Shown here: in pieces, positions 21,284 to 31,589 of the stretch | How positions within the stretch are numbered: the first letter of the stretch is position 1 | How the letters are laid out: each line of letters begins with the position of its first letter | Assembly: GCA_039720395.1 (NCBI GenBank) | Contig: CM077822.1 | Coordinates: 17,129,043 to 17,193,042 of the forward strand | Source of the DNA: Liquidambar formosana | Lineage: Eukaryota; Streptophyta; Magnoliopsida; Saxifragales; Altingiaceae | DNA length: 64,000 bases | Direction: 5' to 3' | Translations under genes and position numbers: made by a program | Notes under the pieces: model-generated | What the model was told of the DNA's origin: nothing | What the model saw: the letters and a program-made list of their open reading frames with translations, nothing else | The model's database searches: none

Positions 21284-21598
21284 CTTGAATACCCCAGGAC
21301 TGTCCGTGTCGACCAGATGGCCAATTAGGAACATCTCATGGCATTTTTTAATTTTCACGCACATGGACGCGTCCAAATTCATCAAGCGTGACATCCTTGA
21401 AAGTGGCGTTGAGACATTTTACATTCCAATCACTAGAAAATAGAAATTTGACAGATTGAGCTTAAAAAATGTAAAAGTCAAGTAAAAAGCATAGTCCAAT
21501 CAAGAATATTTATGAAAGATCGAGGTGAACATAAAAACTCTTTTGGCCTTTTATTTCAGAAAGACTAGGCCAGCAATAAAGCACAGGGCAACACTTCA

Positions 21599-22011
21599 TC
21601 ATGGATGGTTATTGTTCCACTTATAGCATATATTATATCGATGAGTATAAATATTTAGGAAACATGGCCCCTCTTCCAGTACAATCCACCAACAATACCT
21701 CTTGCACCTTGCGAAATCCCTCTTCTTAATGTAAATATCGAAATAGTGGGTCACATTTGGCCATTGCATGCTGCAAAAAAAAAACGGGTATTCGCCAAAA
21801 AAAGGTTGGGCCTGAAACTAAATTCAAAGAACTGATCATTTGGGAGGACATGCACACTGAGGTCATCATCTTTCAATTTACAATGAAGTGTAAGGTTCAC
21901 GCCATCGCCCAGTTCATTTTTTATCCTTACATGGGTTTTGTCAAATAATCCTGCACACTGTGTAACAAGCAACAAAAACATTAGTACAATATGCTTATTG
22001 AATAAAATCAT
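21599..22011 (-). pseudogene. Chimeric SPH pseudogene with a homopolymer frameshift
   Basis: The leader and first ~30 residues (MILFNKHIVLMF...CAGLFDK) match the gene at 11190-11600. From GVNLTLHCK onward, and in the 3' flank, it matches the loci at 6857 and 35590. A 2-bp expansion of an A run (21775-21784, ten A bases instead of eight) shifts the frame after NTRFF, so the second cysteine and all downstream motifs are lost. It sits just inside a duplication junction at 21284-21289, so an unequal crossover between neighbouring units is the simplest origin. Confidence 0.82.
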
Positions 22012-22646
22012 GTTTGTAACCTTCTTTCTTGGTGGGAGAAAATGTTGTTGGTTTAGGGCTTTTATCTCACTTTATAAGGGTCTGATAAGCTTTTTCTACG
22101 GTTACCAAGAATTAAAAACGAAAAAAATTTGATAATAGTTAGCCATGGCTGCTTTCATGTCATTTAATGAACCTATTTAAAGCAGAAGCATTTTTGCCAA
22201 AGTTTGAAAAGACATAGTAAATTGCCCAAAATTTTACTTAAATGACAAATTTTAAAAAAACTTTTTTCAACAAATTTGTTTAAAATAATGTTTTCTATTG
22301 GACATGCATCCAATTTTTTATAAAAACCTTATGTATTGTTCGTAAAACCTTAATAAAATAAAAGTTGTGAGGTGTGCAAATAAAATTAAGGGGTGCCAAT
22401 AACCTCACTAATGTATTAATTTTTTTTGGGCCTAATACAAACGTTAAACTGAATTGGGGCCGTCATTTTTTATTTAAAATCTGGGAACCTCTGCGGTCTC
22501 ATACCTAGAATACCCTCTAGGTCGGCCTTGGTCAGTTAGCTTAAGAACATCCCATGCCATTTTTGAATTTTCACACATATGGAGTCGTCGATCTAAATTC
22601 ATTATGCGTGACATCCTTAAAAGTAGTGTAGAGGCATTGCATATTC

Positions 22647-22850
22647 TTTTTCTTTGGTTTGACGGTTAGGGTGTTTGGCTCAGTTTGCATGCACCTTAAC
22701 TAAATCTTTCCCCGAGCGATTTTAAGGGCACACTCCCCCACATCGGCCTAGTGCATTCAAGAATTAATTTTTGGAGTGCTCCCCAGAGAAATCAAACCTA
22801 GGTTGCCAGAATAAAAGGACTTTCCTCCTACCAATTGAACTAACTACCTT
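22647..22850 (-). mobile_element. tRNA-derived SINE, 204 bp
   Basis: On the minus strand the 5' end has a box A (TTAGTTCAATTGG) and a box B (CCTAGGTTTGATT), as in tRNA-derived SINEs. The body is about 150 bp and the 3' end A-rich (CAAAGAAAAA). Direct repeats GCATATTC (22639-22646) and GCATATTT (22851-22858) flank it. Other SPH units lack the insertion at this site. Confidence 0.75.
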
Positions 22851-22885
22851 GCATATTTCAACTAGGAGAATTTAATAGAAAAAGC

Positions 22886-22985
22886 ATAAAATCGAACCTA
22901 GGTTGCCAGAATAAAAGGACTTTCCTCCTACCAATTGAACTAACTGCCTTGTATATTCCAACCAGGAGAAATTTGATAGGAAAAG
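22886..22985 (-). repeat. Tandem duplication of the SINE head plus flank
   Basis: About 99 bp containing the SINE tRNA-like head, the target duplication and the following flank (CCAACCAGGAGAAATTTGATA...) repeat the segment just to the left. This copy has a better box B (CCTAGGTTCGATT). It is a local duplication, not a second insertion. Confidence 0.65.
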
Positions 22986-23225
22986 CATAAAAAAAAATGC
23001 AAAGTCAAGTGATTCTCTGATGTTTAACACAATAGAAAATGGACATCCAAATCAAGATGAATGGTGTCTCACTTGTATTGGAGTAGTCAATTAAAAAGCA
23101 TTATCCAAGCAAGAATATTTATTCATTCAAATATCAAAGAGGTGAACATAAAAAACCTTTTTGGCCCTTTATTTCAGATCGACTAGGCCGGTAATACAGC
23201 ACGGGGCAAGACTAGCTCCAAGCCA

Positions 23226-23639
23226 TCATAGATTGTTATTGTTCCACTTATAGCATATATCATATTGAGTAGTATTAGTATCTAGAAAACATGGCCCCTC
23301 TTCTTGTACAATCCACCAACAATAGCTCTTGCACCTGTCTTCATCCCTCATCTCAATGTAAATATCGAAATAGTGGGTCACATTTGGCCATTGCATGCTG
23401 CAAAAAAATAGGGTAGATGACCGAAAAAAGTTGGGCCTAAAACTAAATTCGAAGCACTGATCATGTGGGAGAACATGTGCACCAAGGTCATCGTTTTTGG
23501 ATTTACAATGAACTGTAAGGTTCACACCATCGTTCAATTCATTTTGAATCCTCACATGGGTTTTGCCAAAAAGGTTTGCATTGCACTGTGTAACGAGCAA
23601 CAAAAACATTAGTACAACAAGTTTATTGAATAAAATCAT
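23226..23639 (-). CDS. S-protein homologue (SPH), 137 aa, with an extra cysteine
   Basis: Signal peptide at residues 1-21 (LVVLMFLLLVTQC). Family cysteines are at 45, 80, 103, 107, 117 and 129, with a seventh, Cys61, in LPHDQCFEF where paralogues have Tyr or Phe. An unpaired surface cysteine could allow dimerisation (inference). The frame is intact and the start is the conserved ATG. The TATA position is degraded: the minus strand reads CCCTTACAAAATGAGAT, TACAAA instead of TATAAA. Expression may therefore be lower or changed. N40-L-T, N86-V-T and a C-terminal NTT are possible glycosylation sites. Confidence 0.87.
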   Translation of the reverse strand: MILFNKLVVLMFLLLVTQCNANLFGKTHVRIQNELNDGVNLTVHCKSKNDDLGAHVLPHDQCFEFSFRPNFFRSSTLFFCSMQWPNVTHYFDIYIEMRDEDRCKSYCWWIVQEEGPCFLDTNTTQYDICYKWNNNNL

Positions 23640-24057
23640 GTTTGCAACCTTTTGGTTGGTGGGAGAATGTTGTTGGTTAATTTAGGGCTTTCATCTCATT
23701 TTGTAAGGGTTCGATACGTTTGTTTGTACAATTACCAAGAATTAAAAGGGAAAAAATTTGATAATAATTACTCAATCTATCCATCCCACAAAACAGGTCA
23801 TTTTTGACGAAACGTGCAGCTTAAGAAAAGTTATTGATGCAACGATTTGTCACATACCCATTAAACCTTTTCTTTTCAAAGTTACCAATCTCCTATTTGG
23901 GATTTTGTTTTGTGTTGAAAGTAATTCTTGAAATAACAGAAGATGTATAGGAAGGTTAAATTTTTTTTATGATTTTCAAACGAAAAACCAAAATTTATTA
24001 TTTGACTTTTCAAAATAGAAAAACATTTGGGAATAACAAAAGTAGCAAAAATGGACT

Positions 24058-24345
24058 ATCAGTATAACCATTTATGTTATATCAATAAATACTTCTTGCT
24101 TGTTCGAGAAGAAACACTATAAACCTATTAAAACTAGAAGAATTATTGCGACAAGTTGTTATGCTTGGTGCGCTGCTTTCATGGCAATCAATGAACCTTC
24201 TATGCAAAATTATTGCAAAGCATTGATTAAAGATATAAACCATTTTTACTGTAAAAATCAATGCCCTATTCGTTATTGTGAAAAAAGGAACAACTTAACC
24301 TATTTAAAGCAGAAGGATTTTTGCCAAAGTTGTCTTGGCTGATTT
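24058..24345. repeat. SPH-upstream repeat, two units
   Basis: ATAACCATTTATGTTATATC, AAACCTATTAAAACTAGAAG..., then ATAAACCATTTTTACTG and CCTATTTAAAGCAGAAGGAT. Same composite unit as at 5765-6146. Upstream of the SPH gene at 23226-23639. Confidence 0.6.
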
Positions 24346-24649
24346 ATATTGTAGTGCTGATATGTGAATTTGAGTTTCTAAAGCTATGTTTTCTGAGTCA
24401 TAACTCGCACTTGTCATGGAGGGATGATATGAGTTCAATTCTACTTAATGCAAAATAAAAAATTAAAAATTAAAAAATCCCAATAAAAAATTGTCTGTAG
24501 TACCAATTTAGATTGTTCCAAAAGTTTTGTTATAATTAAAAAGTCAATGATTCAATTTTAATAGATTTTCTAAAATATCATTTCTCATGGTTGTATAATA
24601 TAATCTATAAAGATAAAGTGATACTCATCTCGATTGTAGGTTAAGTTAG

Positions 24650-25722
24650 TGAAATTTCGGTTTTACCAAGCTTGCAATACCTAGAAAAGGGGTTGAATAA
24701 GTATTCTAATTTATCTTACCCAATTTTTATTTAATCACTTCAAACCCTAAAAGTTATCAATCAATCACACATAAATCATACTATAAAGCAGTAAAAATAT
24801 TACAAGAGAATTTTTACGTGAAAAAATCTAGTAAGAAAAACCATGGGACCTCGTCTAATTGAAGTGAATCTACTATGAAAGTAATAAGTACAAGACACAA
24901 TACTTACAGACCCACAGACTTAAGTAATTGCTTTCATTCTCATGACCAATTGATCGATTTCTGTGTCGTCACGGCTTCAGATAGCATCTGACCTTTTTTA
25001 AGTGATTCTCTAACCCACAATCTTGCAAGCTTGATCTCCGTCGCAACGGCTTCGGTGAACTCCGGCCACACACACTTAAAGATGTGTTGAAGGTTATGAT
25101 TTGAATGATTCTCTAAAGAATATAAGCGAAAACTTTAAGTTGAAGAGCTCTAGAGAGAAGAAAGTAAGATATTCAATGAAAATCTAATTGGGAGAAACTT
25201 GCTTGGCCCTCTTAATGATAATAGACTCTATTTATAAAGTTTAAGAGAACCCAAGTGATTAGGATTCGAAAATAGATCAAATAGAAAAGTTTTAAAGAGT
25301 TGAAAAACTGAATTTTATGAACCCCGATCGATCCAGGTCCAAGCCCGATCGATCCGAGGGTGGTAGAGGAGAAAACCACTTTATGAAGGGGCACCGATTG
25401 ATCGGGGTAGGAAGTAGCAAAATGGTATTTATAAAATAACACCGATCAATCGGTCCTTAACTCCCAATCGATTGGGTTGCCCTGATTTGTTTTATAAACC
25501 TTATAAATCAATTTAAAAACCACTTATCCTCTGATAAAAACTTGCAAATAATTTGGGATGATTTAAAACACTAATAATGGGGCAATTATTGATACTTACT
25601 TTTCCTATGAGCGAGTGTAAGCCTCATTGCCCTGAAACTTCACTTGAATGTATCTTCAAAGACAAATACTCCACTTTTGACACGAAATATACCAACACTT
25701 AAAAACATATATGGACTTTACA
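24650..25722. mobile_element. Solo LTR, 1073 bp
   Basis: The element begins TGAAATTTCGGTTTTACC and ends ATATGGACTTTACA (TG...CA). It is flanked by a perfect 5-bp duplication GTTAG (24645-24649 and 25723-25727). The paralogous empty site reads GTAAAGTTGGAATATC near 34383. No internal domain, primer site or second LTR is present. It contains repeated CGATCGATC-like motifs (25326-25350). Family not identified; orientation uncertain. Confidence 0.8.
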
Positions 25723-25762
25723 GTTAGAATATCAAAATAAATTGATGGGTGTGAAGCGTTAA

Positions 25763-25904
25763 AGCTATGTTCGGATAAAGAATTTTTAGGTGGAATTTGT
25801 CTTTAAAATGAAATTTGTAAAATTTTTATTAGAAAATTTGTAAAATTTTATAATTTCATCTCAAAAACAAATTCCACCTAAAATTTTTTTATCCAAACAT
25901 AGCG
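25763..25904. mobile_element. Tourist-like foldback MITE, 142 bp
   Basis: The ends AGCTATGTTCGGATAAAG and ATCCAAACATAGCG are inverted, and most of the element can fold on itself (AGGTGGAATTTG against CAAATTCCACCT). The flanking TAA is duplicated (25760-25762 and 25905-25907). An empty site in a paralogous unit reads GAAGCATTAAATGAAC at about 29670. Confidence 0.78.
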
Positions 25905-26318
25905 TAAATGAACTTTATAACAAAAACTTGATTTTTTGAGGACGACAATTTCTAAGGACCGAAGGAAGTTAAAAACCTCCAATAAGAGAAAAAGGTTAAT
26001 AAAAAATGAAATTTAAGTTCACATCATAGCAGAGTCTAAAGTAAGTGCCATGTTGATATTTTTATAGAATCGGGGCCACCCTTGACTTCCTTGGCATCCC
26101 TACCCTAGCTTCCTTGATGAAGATATCACCGGCCATACACTTAAATAAACCCATGGATGGAAAAGGTTACTACTTGAATGCGATTTTTTTCCTCGGGCAG
26201 TAGGGTTAACAGTCAACTAATCCCAATAACATAGTTATTTCATTGTCTTCCACTTTTAAATTTTTAAACAATATAATGAAAGATTGACAATGGTGGTAAC
26301 TTCATAAATATGAGTTAC

Positions 26319-26770
26319 CACGGACCGGCCTTCGAGGTTTTTGGTACCCTTAGCGAACTCCTAAAGTAGGATCTTTGGAAATGATTTGAGGCCCTCAATA
26401 AATTAGGTATTAAAAAATTATATTAGGGACTGGTTATTGTAAATTTGTAACCCTTTAATTTTACTTGCACACGGTACTAATTTTAATTTTTCAAGGTTTA
26501 AAAAAAGTATAAAAAGTATTTATTAAAATTGGCTGTTATGCTCATTAGGAAAAATCATTTGGAATAACTTTACAAGAAAATGTTTTTCCAAAATCTTTCT
26601 TTTAAGTGGGCTTTTTGACAAAAAAATAAAATAGAGGCAATAAATTTTCAAAGAGTCTACTTAAATGATAAATTTTAAAAAAACTTTCTGTTACAAATTT
26701 ATTTAAAATAATATTTTTTATTGGGACCCTCTGCGGCCTCATACCTTGAATACCCTCAAGGTCGGGCTTG
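26319..26770. mobile_element. Ancient hAT-like relic, internally deleted copy
   Basis: Homologous to 3401-4040. The left end is CCACGGACCGGCCTTCGAGG after TGAGTTA; the right end is GGTCGGGCTTGG before TCAGTTAG. About 190 bp of the interior is missing. Confidence 0.55.
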
Positions 26771-26944
26771 GTCAGTTAGCTCATGAAAATCCTATGCCTT
26801 TTTTGAATTTTCAGACATATGGAGTCGTCTAAATTCATCAAGCGTGACATCCTTAAAAGTGGCATAGAGACATTTCATATTCCAACTGGTAGAAATTTGA
26901 CAGAAAAATCGTAAAAAATGCAAAGTCAAGTGATTCTTTGATGT

Positions 26945-27372
26945 CAGGCCCGGTCCTGAAATAAGGTCACCCAGGCAGCCGCTTGAGACCCCAAAATTTT
27001 AACAAAAAATAAGGGCCCCAACTTAGTCGGTACCCTTGTAGTAGGTCCAAAAAAAATATACATTTTTTTAATAACTAGATGAGCAAAGGCTCCAATCCAA
27101 GTTTAAGAGCATCAAATAATTTCCAAGTTCTTAAACCAATTCTATGTACAATAACCCAAATGATCAAATAATTTACTCAACTCAAGCCCAAAACCCTAAA
27201 TAAATAAATAAATAAATAAAAATAAAAATAAAAATCTTTAACCCTAAATTCAATTAGATCTAATGCCTCTATCAATTTTCCTCTTGCCTCCAACTTCCAA
27301 CCTCCTCCTCTCGCCCTCTCTTAATCCTCTCAAACGTCCAAACCATTCTCTCTTTAATTTCTTTACTTTTTC

Positions 27373-27413
<41 letters not shown>

Positions 27414-27610
27414 TATATTAGTATGTACACATATATACCTAACTACCTGTGATCTAAAATAACCAAATTTTAGTAATCATATATGTAGGCAAATTTTGTG
27501 AATTAAGGAAAAAAAATGTTGAATATAAATTTTATTGTGCGTGTAAATATGTATCGAGGGCCTACCTTACAAGTTCGCCTAAAGTTCCAAAAAACTCAGG
27601 ACCGGCCCTG
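26945..27610. mobile_element. Non-autonomous hAT element, 666 bp
   Basis: Ends CAGGCCCGGTCCTGA and TCAGGACCGGCCCTG; perfect 8-bp duplication TTTGATGT (26937-26944 and 27611-27618). Orthologous by position to 4214-4739. Empty sites are at about 23017 and 32623. Carries a long TA microsatellite (27379-27412). Confidence 0.87.
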
Positions 27611-27813
27611 TTTGATGTTTAACACAGTAGAATGGACATCCAAATCAAGATGAATGGTATCGATCTCGCTTGTATTGGAGTAGTCAATTAAGAAGCATTA
27701 TCCAATCAAGGATATTTATTCATTTAAATATCAAAGAGGTGAACATAAAAAACTTTTTTGGCCTTTTAGTTCAGATCGACTAGGCCAGTAATATAACACA
27801 GGGCAAGACTTCA

Positions 27814-28231
27814 TTATAGATGGTTATTGTTCCATTTATAGCATATATCATATCGACGAGTTTTAATATCTAGAAAACATGGCCCCTCTTCTAGTACAAT
27901 CCACCAACAATAGCTCTTGCACCTATCTGCATCCCTCTTCTCAATGTAAATATCGAAATAGTGGGTCACATTTGGCCATTGCATACTGCAAAAAAATTGG
28001 GTATTCCTCCAAAAAAAGTTGGGCCTGAAACTAAATTCGAAGTACTGATCATTTGGGAGAACATGCGCATCAAGGTCATCGCCTTTGGATTTACAATGTA
28101 CTGTAAGGTTCACGCCATGCATCGCCCAATTCATTTTTGATCCTCACGTGGGTTTTGCCAAAAAGTTTTGCACTGCACTGTGTCACGGGCAACAAAAACA
28201 TTAGTACAACAATTTTATTGAATGAAATCAT
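27814..28231 (-). pseudogene. SPH pseudogene, 4-bp insertion
   Basis: Close relative of the gene at 4945-5358 with the same start (MISFNK at 28229-28231). A 4-bp insertion (CATGCATCG where paralogues read CATCG, about 28117-28121) shifts the frame after NELGD. The rest (HGVNLTVHCKSK onward) is intact in another frame with all six cysteines. The lesion is single and the remainder undamaged, so inactivation looks recent. Confidence 0.87.
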
Positions 28232-28775
28232 GTTTGCAACCTTTTTCTTGGTGGGAGAATGCTGTTGGTTTTGGACTTTCATCTCATCTTATAAGGGTTT
28301 GATAAGTTTTTTTTGTACTATTACCAGGAATTAAAAGGGGAACAAATTGATAATAATTACTCTTTATGTCCCACAAAATAGGTCATTTTTGACAAAATGC
28401 GCAGCTTAAGAAAAGTCATCAATGCAATGATTTGTCACCCATTAAACCTTTTCTTTTCAAAATTACAAATCTTCTATTTGGGATTTTGTTTTGTGTTGAA
28501 ATTAATTTTTGAAATAACGGAAAATGTATAGGAAAGTTAAAATTTTTATGATTTTCAAACCAAAAACCAAAATTTATTATTTGACTTTTCAAAATGGAAG
28601 AACATTTTGGAACAACAAAAGTAACAAAAATGGACTATCAATATACCCATTTATGTTATATCAATAAATACCTCTTGCTCGTTTGAGAAGAAAAATTAAC
28701 GAGCAAAAAAAGTATAAACCTATTAAAAGTGGAAGAATTATTGCGAAAGTTGTTATGCATCAATGCATGACTGCT

Positions 28776-29073
28776 CAATCCAAATTTCAATGTCTACCAC
28801 AAGTCTAGCATGTTGCGCTAAACCATGGGAAGCGCTATTGCCTTGTCTTCCAACATAGGTGAAGACCATTTTGGTGGAGCGAGAATTGTCGACTTCTGCC
28901 CATATATCCTCTATAATTAGCCTCACCGGCGAAAGGGAATCATCCTTCTTGTTTATAGAGCTAATAACCTCACTTTTTAAGTGAATGTGTCCAAAGTGAC
29001 TTATTTCATTGTACTGATTGATTTCGTATTTTTTAATAAATCTTTTGATTGTTTCTTATCAAAAAAAAAAAAA
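28776..29073 (+). mobile_element. LINE insertion with inverted 5' part (twin-priming structure)
   Basis: Flanked by a 14-bp duplication AATGCATGACTGCT (28762-28775 and 29074-29087), with a poly-A tail at the right end (29061-29073). The right part (TTGTACTGATTGATTTCG, then AATAAATC) looks like a plus-strand LINE 3' end. The left part encodes, on the minus strand, an RNase H-like stretch (KMVFTYVGRQGNSASHGLAQ then HARL), which belongs to the end of LINE ORF2. The ORF2 piece is therefore inverted relative to the tail. Confidence 0.7.
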
Positions 29074-29834
29074 AATGCATGACTGCTTTCATGCCAATTA
29101 ATGAACCTTCTATGAAAAATTGCTCAAGCAAAGTGTTGATTAAAGTTATAAACCTTTTTTACTGTAAAATTAAATGCCCTTTTCGTTATTGTGAAAAAAG
29201 GACAACTTAACCTATTTAAAGCAGAAGGATTTTTGCCAAAGTTGTCTTGGCTGATTATATTGTAGTGCTGATATGTGGATTTGAGTTTCTATAATATGTT
29301 TTCTGAGTCATAACTCGCACTTGTCTTGGCTGATTTATATTGTAGTGCTGATATGTGAATTTGAGTTTCTATAATATGTTTTCCGAGTCATAACTTGCAC
29401 TCGTCATGGAACGATGATATGAGTTCAATTCTAACTACTTAATGCAAAATAAATAAAAAATAAAAAATCTCACTAAAAAATTGTCCTTATATAGTTCCAT
29501 TTTAAATTGTTCCAAAATTTTTGTTATAGTTAAAAAATCAATGACTTAATTTTAATAGATTTTTAAAAATATCCTTTCTCATGGTTAAATTATATAATCT
29601 GTTAAGATAAAATGATACCCTTCTCGATTGTGGGTAAAATTAAAATATCAAAACAAATTGATGGGTGTGAAGCATTAAATGAACTTTACAAAAAAAAACT
29701 TGGTCTTCTTAAAGATGACAATTTTTAAGGACGGAAGGAAGTAAAAAAAACTACAATAAGAGACGAAGGTAAATAAAAAATGAAATTTAAGTTCACATCA
29801 TGGCACGGTCTAAGTATGTGCCATGTTGTATTTT

Positions 29835-31565
29835 AATTTGTCGGGGTCAATTACCTCATCCATGATGGTTGGTGATATGTTTACTATGCGTATCAGTGAA
29901 TTACCCGTACAAGACAAAACTTGTTGATTGTAGAACTAATGTGATTGGGAGATTGCTTCTTCCAAAGGCTCTAAGCCTCTTACTCTATTGGATTTAAAGG
30001 CCAACCCTGTTTTTTTTTTTTTTTTTTTTTTTATGGAAAATGATTGGGAAGTGACGGATAGTTCCATTGGGTAAAGGATCCACTTCTACCATTCCAATGA
30101 CATGAAACAAATTTGGGCAGGGGGAAATTGCAATTTATCCCTGGATTTTTACGGATTTCGTAGTGGGTTCTTGAATTTAACTTTCACAAACAAGTGCATT
30201 CTCATTCTCAGGTATGGATCAAAATTTATGGTCTTTCACAATAATATCGGCATCACCAAAATCTATTAGAAATTACCAAAGGAGTTGGGATCCCACCCAG
30301 ATAGATACAGCTACGCTGAATCAGATTTATGGTATTACTCTTGTATTTTAGTGTAGATCGATAGATTTATCTAAACAACTGCCTCACAACATCCGAGTTG
30401 AGAGACAAGGTTGTGGGTTTTTTGTTAATATTTATTATGAGAGTTTGCCTTCTTTTCTCTCTCAGTACCATTTGTTTGGTCATGATCTTTCAAATTGTAG
30501 ACTCATAGCAGACAAAGGTATTCAGCTCCTGTTAAGACTAAGACTAATGAACAACAACCCAAAGTAGTGATGCAATACCACCTCAAGCTTAATTCAGATG
30601 ACGCTCTTATAGATGGAGAGAGTGCAAAAGGTATGAAAGGGATCAAGGTTGTGAACGAGCAGATTGCACCTTAGGTGTTTGACAAAGAACCTCATGTGCA
30701 TGTTGTTGATAATACACTTGTGTTTGATAAAAATCTTGATGGTAGGAATAATGCACAACATGTATTTGATAACGAGCATAGCAACAAGAAGGCTGAGACT
30801 AATGCATTGGAAAAGGCGATTATTGTTAATACCTCCCCTACTCATAATTGGGGGGACCTTTTGGATGATGAAAGTTTAGATGATGAGGAGAATATCATGC
30901 CTATGAATTTGAGGACTATTGCTACTGATGAGATTGAAGTTGTTATACATTCTCTTAGTTCCCATCAAGTTTGTCTCCAACAGGTTGTTTTTTTTTTTTT
31001 TTGGATAAGTTCCAACAGGTTGTTACTTGCACTATTGAGAGTGCTGCTAACCAGATTTTAATGGATGCTGCAAACAAGGTTGCTGATAATGTCAGCAATA
31101 CTACTTTAGTCCAAAATTTTGATCCTATTATAGTTTTAAATGGGGATAATGTTCAAAGCCAGCCTTTTACTTCTCAAGAAGGTAACTTTTCTTATACTAT
31201 TTTTGAGCAAATCAATTTAGTTATTGAGGATGTAGAAAAAAGAAGGGCTATTGAAGACTCTTTTATTTCTATTTTATCAAAATCGCAACAAAAAACACTT
31301 TGATAACAGGCTAAGCAGTGTGCTTTACCATTTTCGAGACAGGAATTTTTCAAAAACATCTAAGTATGACGATTTTGTACTTGACTGTTAGAGGTCTTAG
31401 ATATATATCCTCCCTATGAGTTGGATTGTGATATTCTATAAGTTACCAAGATCAAACCTATCATTTATCTTTTATTGTCTTATTTCTTTATTTTATTTTC
31501 TTTCTTTTAATAATATTTTGAGTTGTTTGCTTTTGTGCAAACAACTCTTTCATTAATAAATAAAT
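29835..31565 (+). mobile_element. Degenerate L1-type LINE, ORF1 plus ORF2 start
   Basis: Inserted in an SPH-unit spacer: flanking sequence resumes at 31570 as in other units. Pieces in shifting frames match plant LINE ORF1 of the DUF4283 plus zinc-knuckle type: SQVWIKIYGL near 30210, LPHNIRVERQGCGFFVN near 30380, and a CHLFGHDLSNC-like knuckle near 30475 whose first cysteines are lost. After ORF1 come an ORF2-like start (ILYLTVRGLR near 31374) and an immediate jump to a 3' end with A/T-rich tail. Most of ORF2 is thus deleted. Confidence 0.65.
30675..31303 (+). pseudogene. LINE ORF1 C-terminal region, broken
   Basis: Two overlapping frames (30675-31061 and 30971-31303) carry an acidic, Asn-rich ORF1 tail. 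A poly-T run at 30986-31002, resembling a small insertion, shifts the frame between them. A stop at 30673 separates it from the zinc-knuckle part. No function can be expected. Confidence 0.5.
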
Positions 31566-31589
31566 AAATGGTATCGAGGTTGCCCTCGA

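Larger units (their letters stand above)
6147..21289. repeat. Segmental duplication, block 1 (partner 34909-48963)
   Basis: From ATTTACTAGAAAACATCATTTGG at 6147 to GTAGAATATTCTTGAA at 21289 the sequence is collinear and nearly identical with 34909-48963. It carries four SPH loci in the same order. Removing the hAT present only in this block (13366-15689) leaves about 12.8 kb, which matches block 2 minus its own private hAT. At the right edge the block joins sequence resembling the left part of an SPH unit through a 6-bp microhomology CTTGAA (21284-21289). Confidence 0.85.

Noticed and set aside
22790..22862. A possible tRNA gene on the minus strand
   Set aside because: Box A and box B are there, but no acceptor-stem pairing or anticodon arm can be drawn, and the segment continues into a SINE body with an A-rich tail and direct flanking repeats.
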